Source of the DNA: Clostridium ragsdalei P11
GTDB lineage: Bacteria; Bacillota; Clostridia; Clostridiales; Clostridiaceae
Assembly: GCF_001675165.1 (NCBI RefSeq)
Contig: NZ_LROS01000077.1
Location: forward strand, 62,001 to 126,000
DNA length: 64,000 nt
Direction: 5' to 3'
A program made the translations under genes and the position numbers. Shown here in pieces: positions 36,427-44,629 of this stretch (position 1 is its first letter; each line of letters begins with the position of its first letter). A model generated the notes under the pieces. That model was given only the letters and a program-made list of their open reading frames with translations. It was not told the DNA's origin and ran no database searches.

Positions 36427-37125
36427 TCATACTCGAAGTCTGTATCCAGCACCCCATACAGTTTCAATGTACTGGGGATTTGAAGGCGAGGATTCTATTT
36501 TTTCTCTTATTCGCCCTATATGTACAGTAACAGTGGAAGTATCACCTATTGCATCTAATCCCCAAATTTTTTCAAATAAATCTTCCTTACTAAAAACTCT
36601 ATTGGGGTTCTGAGCCAAAAATGATAGTATTTCAAATTCCTTTTGAGCTAAATTTACTTCTTTACCATTTACAAAAACTTGTCTACAATCTTGATTTATT
36701 TCCAAACCTCTTATAGTAATATTATTATTTTTTGAAGGCTTAACAAATTTACCTTTTATTTTTTCATAATTTTTAATGTGAGATTTGATTCTTGCAACTA
36801 GTTCACTTGGGCTAAAGGGTTTAGTTATATAATCGTCGGCACCGAGAGTTAATCCTTTTATTTTATCAATTTCTTCTTTTTTTGCAGAAACTAGCAGTAC
36901 AGGAATTTCTTTTTCTTCCTGTATACTATGTAAAATACTAAAACCATCTATTTGAGGGAGCATTATATCTAAAATTAATAGATCAAATTTGTTTTCTTTA
37001 AAATTATTTAAACCTTCTATTCCATCAGTACATATTACAACTTCAAAGTTTTCAAGTTCCAAATAGTCTCTTATGAGTTCAGCAATGCTTAAATCATCTT
37101 CAATTATTAAAATCTTTTTCATCAT
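36427..37125 (-). CDS. OmpR-family response regulator
   Basis: A 232-residue response regulator. The receiver domain (about 1-115) has the acidic pocket IIEDD, phospho-acceptor Asp53 in LILDIMLPQIDG, and the conserved Lys in ADDYITKPF. A winged-helix trans_reg_C domain ends TVWGAGYRLRV. It overlaps the kinase gene upstream by 26 bases, so the two are co-translated. It is the last gene of the ABC/two-component run and probably controls that run. Two adjacent ATGs could serve as the start. Confidence 0.92.
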   Translation of the reverse strand: MMKKILIIEDDLSIAELIRDYLELENFEVVICTDGIEGLNNFKENKFDLLILDIMLPQIDGFSILHSIQEEKEIPVLLVSAKKEEIDKIKGLTLGADDYITKPFSPSELVARIKSHIKNYEKIKGKFVKPSKNNNITIRGLEINQDCRQVFVNGKEVNLAQKEFEILSFLAQNPNRVFSKEDLFEKIWGLDAIGDTSTVTVHIGRIREKIESSPSNPQYIETVWGAGYRLRV

Positions 37126-38230
37126 AAATTATCTGCCTTTCATGCAATTTAGGTAATGATATAGTTATGCTTGTACCGCTGCCTTCTTCACTTGCAGCCC
37201 ATATGTTACCTTTATGGCCTTCAACAATTTGTTTAGCAATTGCAAGCCCGAGACCACTGCCTTTAGTTCCTGTTCTTGCAGAATCTGTTCTATAAAACCT
37301 GTCAAATATTTTATCTATATGATTTTTGTCTATTCCACAGCCAGTATCCCTTATTTCAATTATTATACTTGCATTATTTTCCCTAAGGTCAATTAGGATG
37401 CTTTTATTTTTAGTATCACCCATATATTTCTTAGAATTATTGATAATATTAAGTATAACTCTCATAAATCTTTCACGGTCAATCATCACATATTTAGATT
37501 GATTCAAGTTATTTTTAAGAGAAATAGTTATATCAAATTTATTTAGTTCAAAAGAACATTCTTGAGTGCAGTCTGTAAAGTAGTTAACTATATCAGTTTT
37601 TTCAAAGTTAAAGGGTATTTGATTTAAATCAAGCTTTGAGTATAAAAGCAGGTCGTCAATCATCTTGTCGATTTGCTGTGATTTAGAGTATATTGTTCTT
37701 AAATAGTGTTGAAGTTTTTCAGGAGTATTTGCCACCCCATCTAAAATTCCTTCAACATATCCTTTTATGGATGTAATTGGAGTTTTTAAGTCATGTGATA
37801 TACTTGAAACTAGCATTTTTCTGTTATCATCATATTTCATTTTCATATGTATAGAATTTTTCAATTGTATTCTCATTTTTTCAAAATCAGAACATAGATC
37901 TTTTATTTCACTATCACCATCTTCAACAATTTCAAAGTTCAAATCTCCATGACTGATTTCTGAAGTTGCCTTTTTTAAACATGCTATAGGAGTAAGTATT
38001 CTCCTTGAAAATAAATAGGAAATAATAATATTTGCTATTATAAAAGAAAATATAAAAGTGCCTGCTATGGTTATAATAAAGATTTTAAATAAATTACTGT
38101 CATATCCTATGTTTGTATTTAAAAATTTTGAACAAACAACTATAAATATAAATGCAGTTAAAGTTGTAACAATAAATGGTGTTATAAGTGTTATATTGTT
38201 ATAAATTATGAGACGTTTTTTAATATCCAT
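37100..38230 (-). CDS. Membrane histidine kinase with very short outer loop
   Basis: A 376-residue kinase. Two membrane helices (about 8-34 and 47-75) are separated by only about a dozen residues, followed by HAMP, HisKA with His146 in SSISHDLKTPITS, and a complete ATPase domain (ILNIINNSKKY, DTGCGIDKNHID, GSGLGLAIAKQ). The short outer loop suggests an intramembrane-sensing kinase, a type that often takes its signal from a neighbouring ABC transporter. That fits its position right after an ABC ATPase-permease pair. The signal itself is not identifiable. Confidence 0.9.
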   Translation of the reverse strand: MDIKKRLIIYNNITLITPFIVTTLTAFIFIVVCSKFLNTNIGYDSNLFKIFIITIAGTFIFSFIIANIIISYLFSRRILTPIACLKKATSEISHGDLNFEIVEDGDSEIKDLCSDFEKMRIQLKNSIHMKMKYDDNRKMLVSSISHDLKTPITSIKGYVEGILDGVANTPEKLQHYLRTIYSKSQQIDKMIDDLLLYSKLDLNQIPFNFEKTDIVNYFTDCTQECSFELNKFDITISLKNNLNQSKYVMIDRERFMRVILNIINNSKKYMGDTKNKSILIDLRENNASIIIEIRDTGCGIDKNHIDKIFDRFYRTDSARTGTKGSGLGLAIAKQIVEGHKGNIWAASEEGSGTSITISLPKLHERQIIYDEKDFNN

Positions 38231-38239
38231 TTTCTCACC

Positions 38240-38992
38240 TTAAAAATCTTTTTTATCAAATAAGTAATAACTTCCTGTAAAGAATAGTATATCATAGCTT
38301 AACATCATCATAAATTCACAAAATATTTTGTAAAGAGAAAGTTTATTCATAATCCATAATTTGTACCAGTCAAACATACTTGTAAAAAATAATCCTGAGT
38401 ACTTGTAAAAAATAATACTTAAGAATTTGAATATGATAAAAATTAAAATGGATAAAAAGAATACACTTATACCATTCTTAAAAATATTTACTAAAAATAC
38501 AATAATTAATGAAAAAGTAATCATAGGAAATAATGTTATTAAATAAGAAAGAATTATTCTAGAAAAACTTAACAAACTTATTGTATTTGAATTAAAGATG
38601 AAACCTGCTGTCATTGAAAAAATCATTACAAAAATGAGATTTGATAATATAAATACAATTATGGCCGTTAGTTTTGCAGTAAATAACTTTAACCTTGTAA
38701 TTGGTCTTGTGAGAGAGAGCTTTATTGTGTTATGTGAAAATTCTCCTGAGAAGCTGTCTATTGTAATCAAAACAGTAAACAATGGAAGAATAATATTTGC
38801 TATAATGGACAGCACTAGTATTGGAAATTCCATGTTTGAAACTCCCATAAGTCCAAAGCCATTTCTCATTGCAATAATTACTATTTGACCTAGGACAATG
38901 ACTATAAACGACATTACGGCAGAAACTAGTATCTTTTTCTTTTTATACAATCTTTCAATTTCATTGATTAGAGCAGCTTTAAATTCCATCAT
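38240..38992 (-). CDS. ABC-2 type transporter permease
   Basis: A 250-residue integral membrane protein with about six helices. The pattern is that of ABC-2 permeases of bacteriocin-immunity or Cu-processing type transporters: an N-terminal amphipathic start (EIERLYKKKKILVSA), and the SFSGEFSHNTIKLSLTRPIT cytoplasmic segment before TM3. It overlaps the ATPase gene by 14 bases and lies nine bases before the kinase gene, so it is firmly inside one operon. The exported substrate is unknown; a peptide or lipid is likely. Confidence 0.85.
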   Translation of the reverse strand: MMEFKAALINEIERLYKKKKILVSAVMSFIVIVLGQIVIIAMRNGFGLMGVSNMEFPILVLSIIANIILPLFTVLITIDSFSGEFSHNTIKLSLTRPITRLKLFTAKLTAIIVFILSNLIFVMIFSMTAGFIFNSNTISLLSFSRIILSYLITLFPMITFSLIIVFLVNIFKNGISVFFLSILIFIIFKFLSIIFYKYSGLFFTSMFDWYKLWIMNKLSLYKIFCEFMMMLSYDILFFTGSYYLFDKKDF

Positions 38993-39704
38993 TTCTATTT
39001 ACCTCGCTAACAAAGTAGTTTTCAAGTGAAACATAGTTTTTTAAAATGTTTTTAGTAGTATCAACATTAACTAAGGTGCCATTATATAATAAACCTATTT
39101 TACTGCAGGTCATTTCAATATCATGTATGAGATGGCTTGATATAAAAAATGTAGTTTGGTAACTTTGAGTCATATCTTTTATAATATTTCTTATATCAAT
39201 CATTCCTTCTATGTCAAGACCGTTTAATGGTTCATCTAAAATAATCACTTTAGGATTTGATAAAATTGCAGCGGCAATTCCAAGTCTTTGCTTCATTCCA
39301 AGAGAAAATTTTTTAGTTTTTTCATTTTTATATTTTGAAAGACCAAGTAAATTTAAAACTTCATCAATTCTTGAATTGTCTACATTCTCATAATACCTGG
39401 AAGCTTGTTTTAGATTTTCAAATGCAGTTAAATACTCATAGGAATTAGCAGTTTCTATGATGCAGGACACATTTTCCATTGCTTTTTGGAAATCATCTAC
39501 AATACTATGATCAAAAATTTTTACATCTCCACTGTCTGGTTTTATAAGTCCAGTCATAATTTTCATAGTAGTTGATTTGCCAGCTCCATTAGGCCCTAGA
39601 AACCCAAAAATATCACCCTTATTTATTTTTAAGTTTATATTACGTATACCTCTATCATTTTTGTATAGCTTGGTTAAATTATTTATTTCAATAACTGTTT
39701 CCAA
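38979..39704 (-). CDS. ABC transporter ATP-binding protein
   Basis: A 241-residue ATPase of the BcrA/CcmA-like group. Walker A is GPNGAGKST (about 38-46). The signature loop is degenerate (KFSLGMKQRLG), and Walker B is VIILDEPLNGLD with the H-loop ISSHLIHD. It partners the ABC-2 permease downstream. The start is TTG, eight bases after GAGGAGG, with no better ATG nearby. Homologues confer self-protection against peptide antibiotics or act in surface stress; the role here is inferred only. Confidence 0.9.
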   Translation of the reverse strand: METVIEINNLTKLYKNDRGIRNINLKINKGDIFGFLGPNGAGKSTTMKIMTGLIKPDSGDVKIFDHSIVDDFQKAMENVSCIIETANSYEYLTAFENLKQASRYYENVDNSRIDEVLNLLGLSKYKNEKTKKFSLGMKQRLGIAAAILSNPKVIILDEPLNGLDIEGMIDIRNIIKDMTQSYQTTFFISSHLIHDIEMTCSKIGLLYNGTLVNVDTTKNILKNYVSLENYFVSEVNRNDGI

Positions 39705-39732
39705 TTTATAGTCCTCCTCGTATATTCAGAAA

Positions 39733-39772
39733 ATATGCTGACAAAATTCAAAAGTTAAGTCTGTCAGCATAT
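39733..39772 (-). terminator. Hairpin between the secreted-protein gene and the ABC genes
   Basis: ATATGCTGACA and TGTCAGCATAT form a perfect 11-bp stem around an 18-base loop. On the minus strand it is followed by ATTTTC, so it may partially terminate transcription after the secreted-protein gene. Confidence 0.6.
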
Positions 39773-39799
39773 CTATCTATATGATCAAATTTTACTTAA

Positions 39800-41053
39800 T
39801 CAGTTAAATACTTTATTAAATGTAGGGTTTGAAATATCTTCATTACTTACATTAAAGTTTACATTGGCAGAATCAGGAGAAATATATATATTTCCCTTAA
39901 TAACATTACCGGAAGATGAAGTATTAAAAGATGCTGAAGTATTATCTTTTTCGAAATTACCCTCGAAATTAAAGCTTTTTGCATTGGAAGAGTAATCTTT
40001 ATATCCGTCTAAATATTCTTCATAGTATTTTCCTTTTACATGTTTACTATCTATTTCTTGAATTTCTATAAATCTTTCACCTATTTTTTCAAATTTAGAA
40101 TCTTTTTCTATTGTAATATCATTTTTGTACTTACCAAGGTATGCAGTTGGATTAGATAATTTAGTATAGTCTTTTTCAGTACTTTCCTCTACTTTTTTAC
40201 CAGAAAGATCTGGCTTATTTACTATTGTAGAATTAACATCTTTAATTTTTAGGGATAATTCAAAAACCAAAAGGTGGCTGTTTCCGCTGTTGTCTTTTCC
40301 AGAAATTGCTCCAGAGGCAAGTACACTTTGTATTGAACCATCCTTGTCTGTAATTATTTTTGCTTCAACGTTTTTAACAAATACGTCCTTTGAAATTTGA
40401 GGAAGCTTTGTAGTTGATGTGTTTAAGTGTGAAGTTTGCCTAATTTGATTATTTATATCCTGCTTTAATTTAAAAGATGTTACTGCATTTATAAGTGAAG
40501 GAATTTGATTTTCACTTAAGGAAGTAGATAGTTCTCTTGTGCCATCAGTTTTCGCAGCTACCGAAATGGAGTCCTTTAAATTTCCAATAGCAGTATCTAC
40601 TATTTTTTCAATATCAGAGGTTTGACTTTCCTTAAATGGATTTGAAAGAAATGAATTGGTTTTATCTTTATCAGTTATGTTAGTTACATGATAGATATTG
40701 CTATCTGCAGTATTATGGGCTATAGCAACATTTTTATCTTTGTAATATAGTTCTTCTGATTTAGTTGTTCCATTATTTATCTCGCTTGTGTTTTCTATAG
40801 ATTTTTTAGATGCGTCGTATTTATTCAATATGTTTCTAGAATATATAACTGCACCATTATCCCTCATTACAAATGAACTATCTACAGTAAAGCTTGAAAA
40901 TTTATCTGTGCAGTTTTCTGCAGTGTGTTTGAGAGAATCTTTAAGTTCATCATATCCACTTTTTGAATTGACTTCAGCAAATGCTGTAGTTGCAAACATA
41001 AGTGTTCCAATAGTAAAACTTATAAGCATTGCTGCTTTTTTATTCATTTTCAT
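39800..41053 (-). CDS. Secreted protein of unknown function upstream of ABC genes
   Basis: A 417-residue exported protein with a signal peptide (about 1-26, ending TTAFAEV). The rest is polar, rich in Ser, Lys, Asp and Asn, with no family I recognise. It has several Lys/Asp/Asn-rich beta-type stretches (DGSIQSVLASGAISGKDNSG, and GNVIKGNIYISPDSANVNF near the end). It is the first gene of the minus-strand run, 95 bases before the ABC ATPase, with a hairpin between. It may be the sensed or exported component of that system, by position only. The ATG follows GGAG. Confidence 0.7.
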   Translation of the reverse strand: MKMNKKAAMLISFTIGTLMFATTAFAEVNSKSGYDELKDSLKHTAENCTDKFSSFTVDSSFVMRDNGAVIYSRNILNKYDASKKSIENTSEINNGTTKSEELYYKDKNVAIAHNTADSNIYHVTNITDKDKTNSFLSNPFKESQTSDIEKIVDTAIGNLKDSISVAAKTDGTRELSTSLSENQIPSLINAVTSFKLKQDINNQIRQTSHLNTSTTKLPQISKDVFVKNVEAKIITDKDGSIQSVLASGAISGKDNSGNSHLLVFELSLKIKDVNSTIVNKPDLSGKKVEESTEKDYTKLSNPTAYLGKYKNDITIEKDSKFEKIGERFIEIQEIDSKHVKGKYYEEYLDGYKDYSSNAKSFNFEGNFEKDNTSASFNTSSSGNVIKGNIYISPDSANVNFNVSNEDISNPTFNKVFN

Positions 41054-41171
41054 TTTGTATTACTCCTTTATAATTAAATTATGAAAGACTTTCATAATTT
41101 AATTATAAATGGAGTGTATCTAATTTATATAAATCAAATATAAACAAAGTATAAACTTATCAATGAATCTT

Positions 41172-41289
41172 ACTTAGTGGGAGTTTTGTTTCTCCCACTA
41201 AGTTTAGATGAATTATCTAGGGGCGTAGCTACTGTTATCTCCCACTTTGATAGAAGTGGGAGTGTTACAGTAGGTAGCCATCAGATACA
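41172..41289 (+). ncRNA. Structured RNA-like leader or mobile-element remnant, copy 2
   Basis: Two strong hairpins: CTTAGTGGGAG/CTCCCACTAAG, and a nested CTACTGTTA..CTCCCACTT with AAGTGGGAG..ACAGTAG. The second is flanked by ATCTAGGGGCGTAG and GGTAGCCATCAGATAC. This scaffold matches the minus-strand element at 18.2-18.5 kb, where the inner hairpin is replaced by a larger branched insert. Here too it lies upstream of a secreted-protein gene in the same orientation, 124 bases before the start. The flanking bases of this gap show nothing else. Confidence 0.5.
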
Positions 41290-41412
41290 ATTTTAAACAA
41301 AACCGTAGGTTAACTTTACCATGGAAATATAAATATAATTGTGATAGAATTAGTTATCATTGAAATATTATATTTTGGAAGAAAATAATTTAATATATGG
41401 AAGGAGGAAAAA

Positions 41413-42549
41413 ATGAATAAAATTAAAATATTAGCTTTCACAGCTGCACTAACTCTTTGTACAAGCACTGTAGCTTTTGCTGGAGGAAATACCCTAGATA
41501 TTGACAGCTTGATTAATACTGCTGTGGAAAACTCCTACGATGTTAAAAGTGCAGATATTTCGATAAAACAAGCACAGAATTCTTATCAAAGTGACCTGAA
41601 AAATGCAGCTTCTTATGACGATCAAATGGATCAAGGTAGTGGAAGCTTAAGTCGATATGATATATTAAGCTTTATGCAGAAAATAAGCAATCCTCCCCAA
41701 GAGGACAAGTTTTCTGAATATAAATACGGACAAATAAAAATTGCAGCTGAAAATCAGGTAAAATTATCTGCTTACAGTCAATACACAACCATTATGAATG
41801 ACAAAGATGCAGTAGATTTGGAAAATCAAAAATTTAAAAATGCCCAAGAACAATATGATAGTGCTAAACTTAAACTGAGCCTTGGGGTTATATCTTCTTC
41901 AGATGAGAAAAAAGCTGAATCAGATTATACAGCAGAAAAAAATCAATTGAGAAAAGCCGAGAGGCAGTATAATTCAGATATTCAAGGTATAAATAAAATT
42001 GCAGGAATTGATATATACACACAATATGATGTACTTCTTAAAGATAAACTTACGGAATCACCTTATATAAGAAGTTATAGTGACTATTTAAATGATGCTC
42101 TTAAAAATAGGGCAGAAATTTTAATTGGACAAAAAAACATAGAACTACAGAAATTTGAGTATGATGTTGCAAAAGGAGTGTTCCCTGATAAGCAAAGTGT
42201 TCCAAATAGACTTGCTCAGGCTAATGTAGACAATGTCACAGATAACTTAGAAATTCAAAAATTGAACATAACTTCGGAGATAAATAGTTTGTATAATGAC
42301 CTTCAAGTTAAGACTAGGATACTTGGATCGAAAAAGGATGCCTTGAATTTAGTGCAGACCAATTATAATACCGCCCGAATAAAGTATAATGTGGGGGTAC
42401 TTAGTAGGATAGATTTTGATACTCAGGCTGCTAATTTAAAGAGTGCACAAAATGATTTGAAATCTGCAGAGAGAAGTATATGGATGGCACAGACTAAGTT
42501 GGAATTAGCTTGTGGAGCAGGAAGTGATACTTCAAAGCTCTCTAATTAA
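41413..42549 (+). CDS. Secreted TolC-like coiled-coil protein 1
   Basis: A 378-residue exported protein. The signal peptide (about 1-23) ends STVAFAG. The mature part has long amphipathic helices with TolC/outer membrane efflux protein periodicity, and the two family-type repeats are recognisable (SAKLKLSLGVISSSDEKKAE and TARIKYNVGVLSRIDFDTQA). In Gram-negative bacteria such proteins form trans-envelope tubes. In an apparently monoderm Clostridium, the beta-barrel role is not expected. It lies 32 bases upstream of a paralogue, each with its own GGAGG site. Export, wall-spanning or surface coiled-coil functions are possible; none is shown. Confidence 0.75.
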   Translation: MNKIKILAFTAALTLCTSTVAFAGGNTLDIDSLINTAVENSYDVKSADISIKQAQNSYQSDLKNAASYDDQMDQGSGSLSRYDILSFMQKISNPPQEDKFSEYKYGQIKIAAENQVKLSAYSQYTTIMNDKDAVDLENQKFKNAQEQYDSAKLKLSLGVISSSDEKKAESDYTAEKNQLRKAERQYNSDIQGINKIAGIDIYTQYDVLLKDKLTESPYIRSYSDYLNDALKNRAEILIGQKNIELQKFEYDVAKGVFPDKQSVPNRLAQANVDNVTDNLEIQKLNITSEINSLYNDLQVKTRILGSKKDALNLVQTNYNTARIKYNVGVLSRIDFDTQAANLKSAQNDLKSAERSIWMAQTKLELACGAGSDTSKLSN

Positions 42550-42581
42550 TTAGAGGTTTTCATATTGAAGGGAGGAAAAAA

Positions 42582-43724
42582 ATGAAAAATAAACTAAGTA
42601 TAGCAATTGGATTAACATTAGCTTTAAGTGCAAGTAGTACATGTTTTGCAGCAAATAATAGTACTATAACACCTGTAAATAGCATTACTGGTAATGCAAC
42701 TTTAAGTTTGGATCAGGTGCTTAATGACATAGAAAAAAATAGCGTATCTATTCAAACTAAAGGACAAAAGATACTTTTATATCAGAGGCAATTTGACAGG
42801 GATAATATGAATGCAGCTGTTATAAATAATAGTGGAACAAATCAGGCTAATTATCCAAATGGACAATATGTAAATATAAAGCTTGTTACAGATGTAATTC
42901 CAAAGGCAGATGAACAGAATATAAAAGATGCAAAACATGATAAGGATGATTCACTGCAGAATCTTAAATTTTCTACAGAGCAGCAATATCTAAGTGCTCT
43001 TACTAATCAAGACCAAATAAATACAATTAATGATCAGATAAAAAATGTTGAGGAACAAATTGCCCAGACCAAGGTAAAAATAGCAAATGGGCAACTTACA
43101 AATAATGATCTGCAATCTTTACTAGTTCAAGAAAGTCAGCTTCAAGCTTCTTTAAACCAGCCCAAAGCGCAGCTTCAACAAAATTTATTATCTATTAAGC
43201 AGACTATAAATATGGATCTTGATGGGGATTTGACTCTGGTTCCAGCGGAAAAGTCTTTTGTAAAATATGATGACAGCAATATAGAAGATAAGATTAATAA
43301 GGCTGTGGATAATAATTATAATATAGGGAAGATAAATAACAATCTGGATATATTGAGAATAAAGGAAGGTATATATAAGAAGTATTCTTATAATGATGCG
43401 TCAGGTGAGGTAAGCACAGGACTGAGTATTGAAGATCTTGAAAATAGCCGTACAAATACTATATTAACCATTAAAACTAATTTATGGAATGGATACTATG
43501 GATTAAAAGGTTTAGAGGACACTGTAGAAACTGAACAAGCAAAAGTAGCAAGTGCTCAGTCAACTTACGATACTGTAGAAGCAAAAGTTCAGCAAGGAGT
43601 TGCCATACAGCTTCAAGCGGATTCTGCAGCTCTTGCACTTAAAAGTGAAAAAATTAATTTAAAAAATGCCATAAACAATTATATGGTGACAGTAGAGCAA
43701 TTTGAATATAACTTAACACAGTAA
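42582..43724 (+). CDS. Secreted TolC-like coiled-coil protein 2
   Basis: A 380-residue exported protein with a signal peptide ending STCFAAN. The TolC-type helical repeat appears in TKVKIANGQLTNNDLQSLLV and DTVEAKVQQGVAIQLQADSA. Overall identity to the preceding protein looks low, but length, signal peptide and repeat positions agree, so it is an old tandem duplicate. A GGGAGG site precedes the ATG and a terminator follows. The two genes form one operon, possibly with the structured element as a shared leader. Confidence 0.72.
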   Translation: MKNKLSIAIGLTLALSASSTCFAANNSTITPVNSITGNATLSLDQVLNDIEKNSVSIQTKGQKILLYQRQFDRDNMNAAVINNSGTNQANYPNGQYVNIKLVTDVIPKADEQNIKDAKHDKDDSLQNLKFSTEQQYLSALTNQDQINTINDQIKNVEEQIAQTKVKIANGQLTNNDLQSLLVQESQLQASLNQPKAQLQQNLLSIKQTINMDLDGDLTLVPAEKSFVKYDDSNIEDKINKAVDNNYNIGKINNNLDILRIKEGIYKKYSYNDASGEVSTGLSIEDLENSRTNTILTIKTNLWNGYYGLKGLEDTVETEQAKVASAQSTYDTVEAKVQQGVAIQLQADSAALALKSEKINLKNAINNYMVTVEQFEYNLTQ

Positions 43725-43738
43725 TTTTATAAAATAAG

Positions 43739-43775
43739 ACTATGCTAGATAGTATTTAGCATAGTTTTATTTTTG
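43739..43775 (+). terminator. Terminator after the TolC-like pair
   Basis: ACTATGCTA pairs with TAGCATAGT around GATAGTATT, followed by TTTATTTTTG. Confidence 0.85.
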
Positions 43776-43873
43776 TAGAAAATTAAATTTTTATTAAAAT
43801 AAATAGAAATACTATAAAATTGAATCATATATGATAAAATGAGATTTGAAATAATTATATGGAGAGTGATAAT

Positions 43874-44281
43874 GTGAAATACAATTTTAAAAAATTAGGA
43901 ATACTTGCCTTAATATTAATACTGCTTATATCTCTATCGGGATGTTCTTTTGGAAAACAATCTTCCCAAAATGACGCTGCAAAAAGTACGACAGAAAAAC
44001 AGAAGGAAGTAGCAAAACAGAAAGAAGCAGCTAAGATAACAACAGACACTGATAAAACAGCCCAGCTTAAAAAGGAAAAATCTATATTTAATGGCCAAGT
44101 ATATGTACAAAATAACAAAGCCATAGCTACAATGGTAATTAAAAGTGGAGTTAGTGACAAAGAAGCTAAAGATCTTGCACAGAAGTATGCACAGGATTTA
44201 AAGAAAAAATATAAAAACATGGAAGTTAGAGTTATGGCTGTAAGAGACAATAAAAATGTAGTTAACTTGACTGTAAAGTAA
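43874..44281 (+). CDS. Small lipoprotein of unknown function
   Basis: A 135-residue lipoprotein. The signal sequence ends in the lipobox LSGC, so the mature protein begins with a lipidated Cys and is anchored on the outer face of the membrane. A Lys/Gln/Ala-rich linker (about 30-65) precedes a small C-terminal domain resembling the YhcN/YlaJ sporulation lipoprotein fold (NNKAIATMVIKSGVSDKEAK, YKNMEVRVMAVRDN); this is a weak resemblance. The start is GTG, preceded by GGAGAG at a normal distance. Confidence 0.7.
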   Translation: MKYNFKKLGILALILILLISLSGCSFGKQSSQNDAAKSTTEKQKEVAKQKEAAKITTDTDKTAQLKKEKSIFNGQVYVQNNKAIATMVIKSGVSDKEAKDLAQKYAQDLKKKYKNMEVRVMAVRDNKNVVNLTVK

Positions 44282-44349
44282 TGCAATATAATATAATGTA
44301 ATATAAGGTTTTTAACTTAATATAAAAAAGTTGCGAATCAATATTTCTA

Positions 44350-44566
44350 ATTAATAGTTAAGAATGAAGAATTAATAGTTAATGTGGATTTTTTTCCGTT
44401 ACACTACAAAAAATCTTTGATTAAGATTTTCATCACCCGTTTCGCTAAAGCGAAACATTGCTGATTTATATAAATTTAAAGATTTTTTGCGACAGCTAAA
44501 AATCATCCTTCACTATTAATTCTTCATTATTAATTCTTAACTTACGAAGCTTTGCTTCGCAATTTT
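44350..44566 (+). repeat. Dispersed repeat A, copy 4 (full length)
   Basis: A roughly 215-base copy, nearly identical through its central part to the copy between nifK and nifE (TTTCGCTAAAGCGAAACATT, AAATTTAAAGATTTTTTGCG). It also carries the GCTTTGCTTCGCA end lost from that copy. It lies between the convergent lipoprotein and WG-repeat genes. The remaining 60 bases to the next stop codon show nothing. Confidence 0.8.
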
Positions 44567-44629
44567 TTTATTTTTAGCAGCACAGCGGAAAAACACCCAC
44601 CTTAACTGTCAACTCGAAAAAATTCCATA

